A stretch of 64,000 bases of DNA, from the NCBI RefSeq assembly GCF_001704415.2, contig NC_030817.1:51569550-51633549 (forward strand). The letters are read 5' to 3'. Below are positions 58,985 through 64,000 of the stretch, one piece after another. The notes below the pieces were generated by a model. The model was not told the origin of the DNA. It saw nothing but the letters and a program-made list of their open reading frames with translations, and did no database searches. The stretch is from Capra hircus (lineage: Eukaryota; Chordata; Mammalia; Artiodactyla; Bovidae). Positions within the stretch are counted from its first letter, which is position 1; each line of letters starts with the position of its first letter. The translations under genes and the position numbers were made by a program.

Positions 58985-59870
58985 TTGTCTACTCATAACG
59001 AGTCACCAACTATTAATTTATCCCTAAAAATGATTTTCTTGTGCCTTAAATCCTTCCCTACCTACTATTGTCACTCCAATTCACACAATTATTTTCTCTT
59101 GCTTACTGGACTTTTAACCCATCTCACTCCAGTCTCTCTCACTTCTGGTCCTGCTTTCAAATCTCACCTCAATCCACTACAGTTTGCTTCCATCCCCATC
59201 AGCCCCAAGAAGCTACCCTTGCTGGGGCCATCAAAGACCTGTTAGTTACCACTGCCACTACACACTTTTACTCCTTATCTAACTAGGCTTTTTGGTCAAT
59301 TAACAATCTCTCCTCAAAATTCCCCCTTCCAATGTTTCCCAAGGTCGTGCTCACCCCTGATTTTCCTCCTTACTTTTAACTGTGACTTCTGCATCTCTTG
59401 GCCTCCCTGGTGACTCAGACAGTAAAGAATCTGCCTGCAATGCAGGAGACCCAGGTTTGATCCCTGGGTCAGGAAGATCCCTTGGAGAAAGGAATGGCTA
59501 TCCAGAAAAGGGAATGGCTACCCACTCCAGTACTCTTTCCTGGAGAATTCCATGAACAGAAGAGACGTATGGGCTACAGTCCATGAAGTTGCAAAGAGTT
59601 GGATACAACTGAGCAACTAACACTTTTCCTTTCACTTTTCTGCATCTCTTCCCTAGGGTTTCTTCTTCTCTTTATCCTTTAGTTATTATATTGATGTTCC
59701 TCAGGATTTTATCTTTGGCTTTCATATTTTCTCATTCTTCATGCGCATGACTATTTTTTACTACCTCCAATGTCTATGACTCACTAGGCTGTAAACTCCA
59801 TGAAAACATGAAAGCCTGGATTTGTATTGTTTTGAACCCTATCCCACTACCTAGCACATAGTCAGCACTT
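58985..59870 (+). mobile_element. L2 LINE relic
   Basis: Pyrimidine-rich diverged sequence in L2 order ('gatgttcctcaggattttatctttggct' in pieces, then 'aggctgtaaactccatgaaaac' and 'ctagcacatagtcagcac'). A Bov-tA splits it. Confidence 0.6.
59400..59637 (+). mobile_element. Bov-tA SINE with a small internal duplication
   Basis: Perfect 13-bp target-site duplication ttctgcatctctt (59,387-59,399 and 59,638-59,650). Inside, the 'gaatggctayccag' segment is repeated. Confidence 0.92.
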
Positions 59871-59934
59871 TTCCTATACCTGTGCCCCAAGCACCAGCCC
59901 TATGTCCTAGTTACATCGTTCGCCAGTACGGCAA

Positions 59935-60112
59935 CCTTGAATAAGTTAAGGCATCTGTACCGCAATTTCCTAATGTTTACATTAGGAATAGTAGGAGTAG
60001 TAATACCTACCTTTGAAGGTAGGGAGTTAAATAAATTAATAGAGGTAAGGCATTGAGAATATTGAAACGCATTAGAGCAAGCATTATAAAATCTTAGGTA
60101 TTTTTTACATAT
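59935..60112 (+). mobile_element. MIR SINE
   Basis: 'ccttgaataagttaaggcatctgtaccgcaatttcc' (in pieces), 'gtagtaatacctacc' and 'gcattgagaatattg' follow MIR order. Confidence 0.6.
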
Positions 60113-60114
60113 CT

Positions 60115-60322
60115 AAAAGACTCTGATGCTGGGAGGGATTGGGGGCAGGAGGAGAAGGGGACGACAGAGGATGAGATGGCTGGATGGCATCACTGACTCA
60201 ATGGACATGAATCTGAGTGAACTCCAAGAGTTGGTGATGGACAGGGAGGCCTGGTGTGCTGCGATTCATGGGGTCGCAAAGAGTCGGACACGACTGAGCG
60301 ACTGAACTGAACTGAACTGAAC
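60115..60322 (+). mobile_element. BovB 3' end, 208 bp
   Basis: The last part of BovB, ending in (gaact)n. Strong 5' truncation. Confidence 0.9.
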
Positions 60323-60349
60323 ATGTACTAGCCAATTCCTTCCTGACGT

Positions 60350-60770
60350 TACATGGCCACACCAAATTCAACATGTCCCAAAGTGAACAAACCCCTACAT
60401 CAACCTACCCAAACTGGTTTTTTTTTTTTTCCCCCTTCTAAATTCACTAGTTGGATTAAGGCAACATCATCCATGCAATTACCTAAACTTCTCTCCCATT
60501 CCAGCAGACAATTAAGTCATCTCTGTTCTCCACTGTATGAAATTCCACCCCTTCCACCTATTTCTACTCCCACAGCCCAAGCTCTGGTCTCCCCAGTTCA
60601 TATCTCGTATTCCCTGACTTTTTGATATCACTGCTGCCAGAGTGACTTTTTTGAAAATATGTCCTTTTATCTCCAGGATAAAATGCAAGGTCTTTATGAT
60701 CTGGTCATTGCTTTCCATGACAGATTCATCTTTCATGGCTCTTTTCCTACTTTATCTTCTAAAAGAATCA
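60350..60770 (+). mobile_element. L2 LINE relic
   Basis: 'caacatgtcccaaagtgaac' near the start, then a pyrimidine-rich stretch and 'gccagagtgacttttttgaaaat', typical of L2. Confidence 0.6.
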
Positions 60771-60805
60771 AGGACAAAAAATCAGAGTAATAGTAGTAGC
60801 TGGTT

Positions 60806-60985
60806 GTTGGGCCTGCAATGTGGGAGACCAGGATACAATCCCTGGGTTGGAAAGACCCCCCTGGAGGAGGGCATGGCAACCCACTCCAGCATTCTTGTCT
60901 GGAGAATCCCCATGGACAGAGGAGCTTGGCGTGGTATGGGTCATGGGGTCACAAAGAGTCAGACACTACTGAGCGACTAAGTGCA
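60806..60985 (+). mobile_element. Bov-tA SINE, 5'-truncated
   Basis: Forward Bov-tA beginning at 'gggcctgcaatgtgggag' and ending 'ctactgagcgactaag'. Confidence 0.88.
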
Positions 60986-61301
60986 GTAGCTCGTTATTAG
61001 TAAGGAAATGAAAGCTTAAAGAACTTAAATCACTAAAATCTCAGTGCTGGTTCCTGGCAGTGTCAGCACCCAAAGTTAAATCTGACTCCAAAGCATGTGC
61101 TCTAATCACTACAATACACTGCTGTTCAACTGCAGTTGTCTTCTCAGACGTACATATCACTTCCCTGTTCAGTATCTTTGCACATTTTATTTCCTCCATA
61201 AGGAATTTCAATAATTCATTTTATGACACTTTTTTTGGTCAGGATTTTGCTTTCTGTATAAAAGATAGCTCAGAGAAGAAAAACACTTATAAAATCCATT
61301 T

Positions 61302-61442
61302 AGGGACTTCCTTGGTGGTCCAGTGGCTAAAACTCTGAACTCCCAATGCAAAGGGCCCAGGTTCGATCCCTGGTTGGGGAACTAGATGCCACATACTCTG
61401 ACTAAGACCTGGCAAAGCCAAATAAAAATAATAAATTAAAAT
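61302..61442 (+). mobile_element. CHR-2-type SINE
   Basis: Forward SINE from 'agggacttccttggtggtc' to an (aaat)n-like tail. Confidence 0.88.
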
Positions 61443-62185
61443 AAAAATGAAAATCCACTTTTGAGGAAAAGAGAACAGTGGAAAATGGTGTTTACAACTT
61501 AAGGCATTTAGAAGAGTGTTATAAATATCACTTTCCTTTCAAATGTAAAAGAATAGATATTGTTAAACATATAGCTCAGGTTTTTCCTTTGTAACATTTT
61601 CACTAACTTTACTACTAGACAAAATTTAAAATCATCTGCTCAATAACCATGACATTCAAACCCAACCTGCTCCACGCACAGGATGCTGAAAAAACATACA
61701 GGGGGAGTCAAGGGGCTGAAAAAAAAACTTAAGTATACCATGTCCATAATTCTAATGTATTTGTATCAAACTGTACTGTATTTGTTTATTTATTTTAAAT
61801 CTTCCTTAATTCCTAAGGATAGTAATGAATCACATGTTATAGGGGTTTTGAAAACAGAACCTGAGAGAGTTAAGCAAATATATATCCAACAAATGTTTAT
61901 TGACTCTTAATCCCAGAATAGAATCAATTTCACTAATATATTCAAAACCTAGGAGTGATTGCTCCCCTCACTGTCTAAAATCATGGTATCTTATTCTAAC
62001 ATTCAAGATGCTCCAAAAAACTCAATTGTCCAAACTTTTCTCTCTTCTCCTTACAATACAGCTTTTCTCCACCCTGTCAAACTGCACATGGGAATGCCAC
62101 ACTATCGTCAACTTTCTCCCTTCTACATTTTCCCCCTCTTGTTTCCTCCCTGCTCATACAGTATATTTGAAAAAGAAAGAAAGGC
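61443..62185. other. Unique upstream sequence
   Basis: AT-rich then pyrimidine-rich; nothing certain. The part 61,940-62,150 may be an old LINE remnant. Confidence 0.4.
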
Positions 62186-62189
62186 AATG

Positions 62190-62545
62190 GGCCCAAAATG
62201 GAGTTACTTATACTAGGCCTCTTGTCACCAAACTAAGATTTAAGTTTCAGTTCTCTCAGACACAGAAACTTAAACCAGTCAATCAGGAATCACTTGATCA
62301 GCACCTGATAGGTAATATACCTAACTGTATATTGGGCCAGTCCCTTATTGTCCCCTAAAGGAAAGTAGCTTTGCGATAACAAACACACTCTTTTGCCTAA
62401 TATAACTTCCTTGTTTTCATTCCCTCCTGCCTATAAAAGTCTTTCATTTTTTAGAGTACCTTTCTATCTTCTAGATTGAATGCTTCCTGATTCAAATCAA
62501 TTTTTGTTCAAATGAATTCTTAAAATGTTTAATATGCCTCAGGTT
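62190..62545 (+). mobile_element. Candidate retroviral LTR (old)
   Basis: The order 'aaaatggagttacttatac', then a TATA-like 'cctataaaagtc' at about 62,432, then 'agattgaatgcttcctgattca' fits a class I-type LTR. No firm ends and no internal retroviral sequence are seen. Confidence 0.4.
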
Positions 62546-63010
62546 ACCTTTTAACATGTATTTCATACATAGGCTTTAAAGTGCTGATGACAACCTGGTA
62601 GCTCATAGACCAAATTAGACTCACAGACAAGTTCAGTTTGATTTGTAGTTGAAAACTTTTTTTTTCTTAATTATATGTCATTCTGCAACAGTTAGGAATG
62701 TTCATGTTAAAGCCTAGACACCAGATTTTCTGTGAAAGCTGAAAGGTTACGTAGACTGAAATTCCTGCAAAGCATCAGTTGGCTGAGACTGAGTGGAGGC
62801 AGCCCTCCTTGGACGGGGCTGGCCTAATGTCCCTGTAGTCTTTATTATCCCTTTCAGTATTTCACCTTCTGATACTTGTTTTAAAAATTAGACCAAGTTC
62901 CAAACAGTCCTGAAGTGTTTTCCTAGAATCTTGGGGCCCCTTATCTCAATCACATTTAATACAAAACACCTATTATTTATATCCTTCATCTGCAATTAAT
63001 CATGTGTTAC
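62546..63010. other. Unassigned upstream sequence
   Basis: No gene or confident repeat. Confidence 0.4.
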
Positions 63011-63014
63011 TTTA

Positions 63015-63455
63015 TTGATGAAGAGGCTTTGAGGCTTTTTAGTTCTTCATTTTCTGCCATAAGGGTGGTGTCATCTGCATATCTGAGATGATTGGTGTAT
63101 CTCACGGCAATCATGATTCCAGCTTGTACTTCATCCAGCCCAGTGTTTCTCATGATGTACTCTGAATATAAGTTAAATAATCAGGGTGACAATATACAGC
63201 CTTGATGTACTCCTTTTCCTGTTTGGAACCAGTCTGGTGTTCCATGTCCAGTTCTAACTCTTGCTTCCTAACCTGCATACAGAGTTCTCAGGAGGCAAGT
63301 CAGGTGGTTTGGTATTCCCATCTCGTTAAGAATTTTCCACAGTTTATCGTGATCCACACATTCAAAGGCTTTGGCATAGTCAATAAAGCAGAAATAGATG
63401 TTTTTCTGGAACTCTTGCTTTTTCCATGATCCAGCAGATGTTGGCAATTTGATAT
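63015..63455 (-). mobile_element. BovB fragment truncated at both ends
   Basis: Reverse BovB covering the YADD region back to the middle of the reverse transcriptase. It lacks the terminal repeat, unlike every other copy here except the one cut by the window edge. It abuts the retroviral sequence on the right. Confidence 0.85.
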
Positions 63456-63472
63456 CCTGGGTTCCCTTACCC

Positions 63473-63611
63473 TACTGCTCTCCACCCGGATGCCCTTTCC
63501 CAATAAAATCTCTTGCTTTGTCAGCAGATGTGTCTCCTTGGACAATTCATTTCTGAGTGTTAGACAAGAGCCCAGTTTCGGGCCCTGGAAGGGGTCTGCC
63601 TTCCTGCAACA
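63473..63611 (+). mobile_element. Endogenous retrovirus R-U5 (LTR end)
   Basis: Gammaretrovirus-like R-U5: AATAAA at 63,502-63,507 followed by a 'tctcttgc' segment, then U5 ending in CA at 63,610-63,611. No U3 lies to its left, where BovB sequence is found instead. The right side continues into primer-binding site and leader. Confidence 0.65.
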
Positions 63612-63613
63612 AA

Positions 63614-63631
63614 TGGTGACTCTGGCAGGGA
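63614..63631 (+). promoter_or_regulatory. Putative retroviral primer-binding site
   Basis: An 18-nt stretch beginning TGGTGACTC lies two bases after the CA that ends U5, which is the usual position and start of a tRNA primer-binding site. I cannot assign the tRNA with certainty. Confidence 0.5.
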
Positions 63632-64000
63632 CTCTTCTTCGCTGAGACTGACATCCTGACCACTCGGGGTACTCAGGGGCCAGCTTGCCTGCCAATGGAC
63701 CAGACCCAGCAGCTGCAACTGGGACCCTTTTGTCCCTGGTCTCCTCCTGACGCGGACAACTGGCCAGAGTGCCCCGACTGGGTAAGGAACAAGAGACTTT
63801 ATTGACCTCTCTCCTTTTCCCTCTCTCTTTTCTCTCCTTAACCCTTCCTATCCTTCCCTGTTTTTCTAGTCCCCTGGTCCTGGACGCAGGCATCCGGTCG
63901 AAGGGCCCTCAGCCTGAGCTGAGGATTGGAGACTGATCACCTCCTCTTGGCAGAGAACTCGAATTCTGGTTCTGGTCTGATTTCTGGTAGGGCCGAGTTC
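63632..64000 (+). mobile_element. Retroviral leader, cut by the window end
   Basis: GC-richer non-coding leader downstream of the primer-binding site. It contains a good splice-donor match (GGGTAAGG, about 63,779-63,787), where a retroviral major splice donor would be expected. No gag start can be supported before the window ends. Confidence 0.5.

Larger units (their letters stand above)
53171..64000. other. Region upstream of ADAM10
   Basis: No exon can be supported here on either strand. In human the next gene in this direction is MINDY2 on the opposite strand; if synteny holds in bovids, its start lies beyond the window. The region consists of nested L1M, BovB, L2, SINEs and retroviral remnants. 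Confidence 0.7.

Noticed and set aside
53171..64000. First exon of the neighbouring gene (MINDY2 by human synteny)
   Set aside because: No second CpG island, start codon in good context with a donor, or matching peptide could be found.

Overview
This window is mammalian nuclear DNA from a ruminant, most likely cattle or a close bovid. Two observations support this. First, it is crowded with ruminant-specific repeats: BovB (RTE-type LINE), Bov-tA and Bov-A2 SINEs, cetartiodactyl CHR SINEs and bovine-type L1 3' ends. Second, two exons translate to the start of ADAM10 in a form that matches the bovine protein as I remember it. Other bovids cannot be excluded.

The only host gene I can support is the 5' part of ADAM10, on the minus strand. 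A CpG island (about 51,890-53,170) holds a TATA-less promoter, a GC-rich 5'UTR with a G-quadruplex-type tract, and exon 1 (coding part 52,562-52,616, the signal peptide). Intron 1 is about 38.3 kb and runs down to exon 2 (14,098-14,248, start of the prodomain). The rest of the window to position 1 is the 5' part of intron 2. The splice signals are canonical, and exon 1 joined to exon 2 gives one continuous reading frame. Positions above about 53,170 lie upstream of the gene, and I find no exon there.

Everything else is intronic or intergenic and dominated by transposons. I count 14 BovB pieces (about 13 kb together). One is a near-full-length decayed copy at 8.9-12.1 kb, and one at 43.3-44.9 kb has an open reverse-transcriptase frame of 323 codons. 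Much older L2, MIR, L1M and hAT/MER5 relics form the substrate into which the ruminant elements are nested, often with clear target-site duplications. The right edge holds the R-U5, primer-binding site and leader of an endogenous retrovirus whose U3 is not visible.

I did not find a new multi-gene system. The most unusual features are small structures: a 217-bp direct duplication precisely flanking a Bov-A2 SINE, two perfect inverted repeats of 26 and 30 bp within 900 bp of each other (one inside a SINE insertion), a nested CA microsatellite-in-minisatellite, a GC-rich retrocopy-like block in the AT-rich intron, and a (GGC)7 tract just upstream of the ADAM10 start codon. Repeat family names come from remembered consensus sequences, and most repeat boundaries are accurate only to about 10-30 bases.
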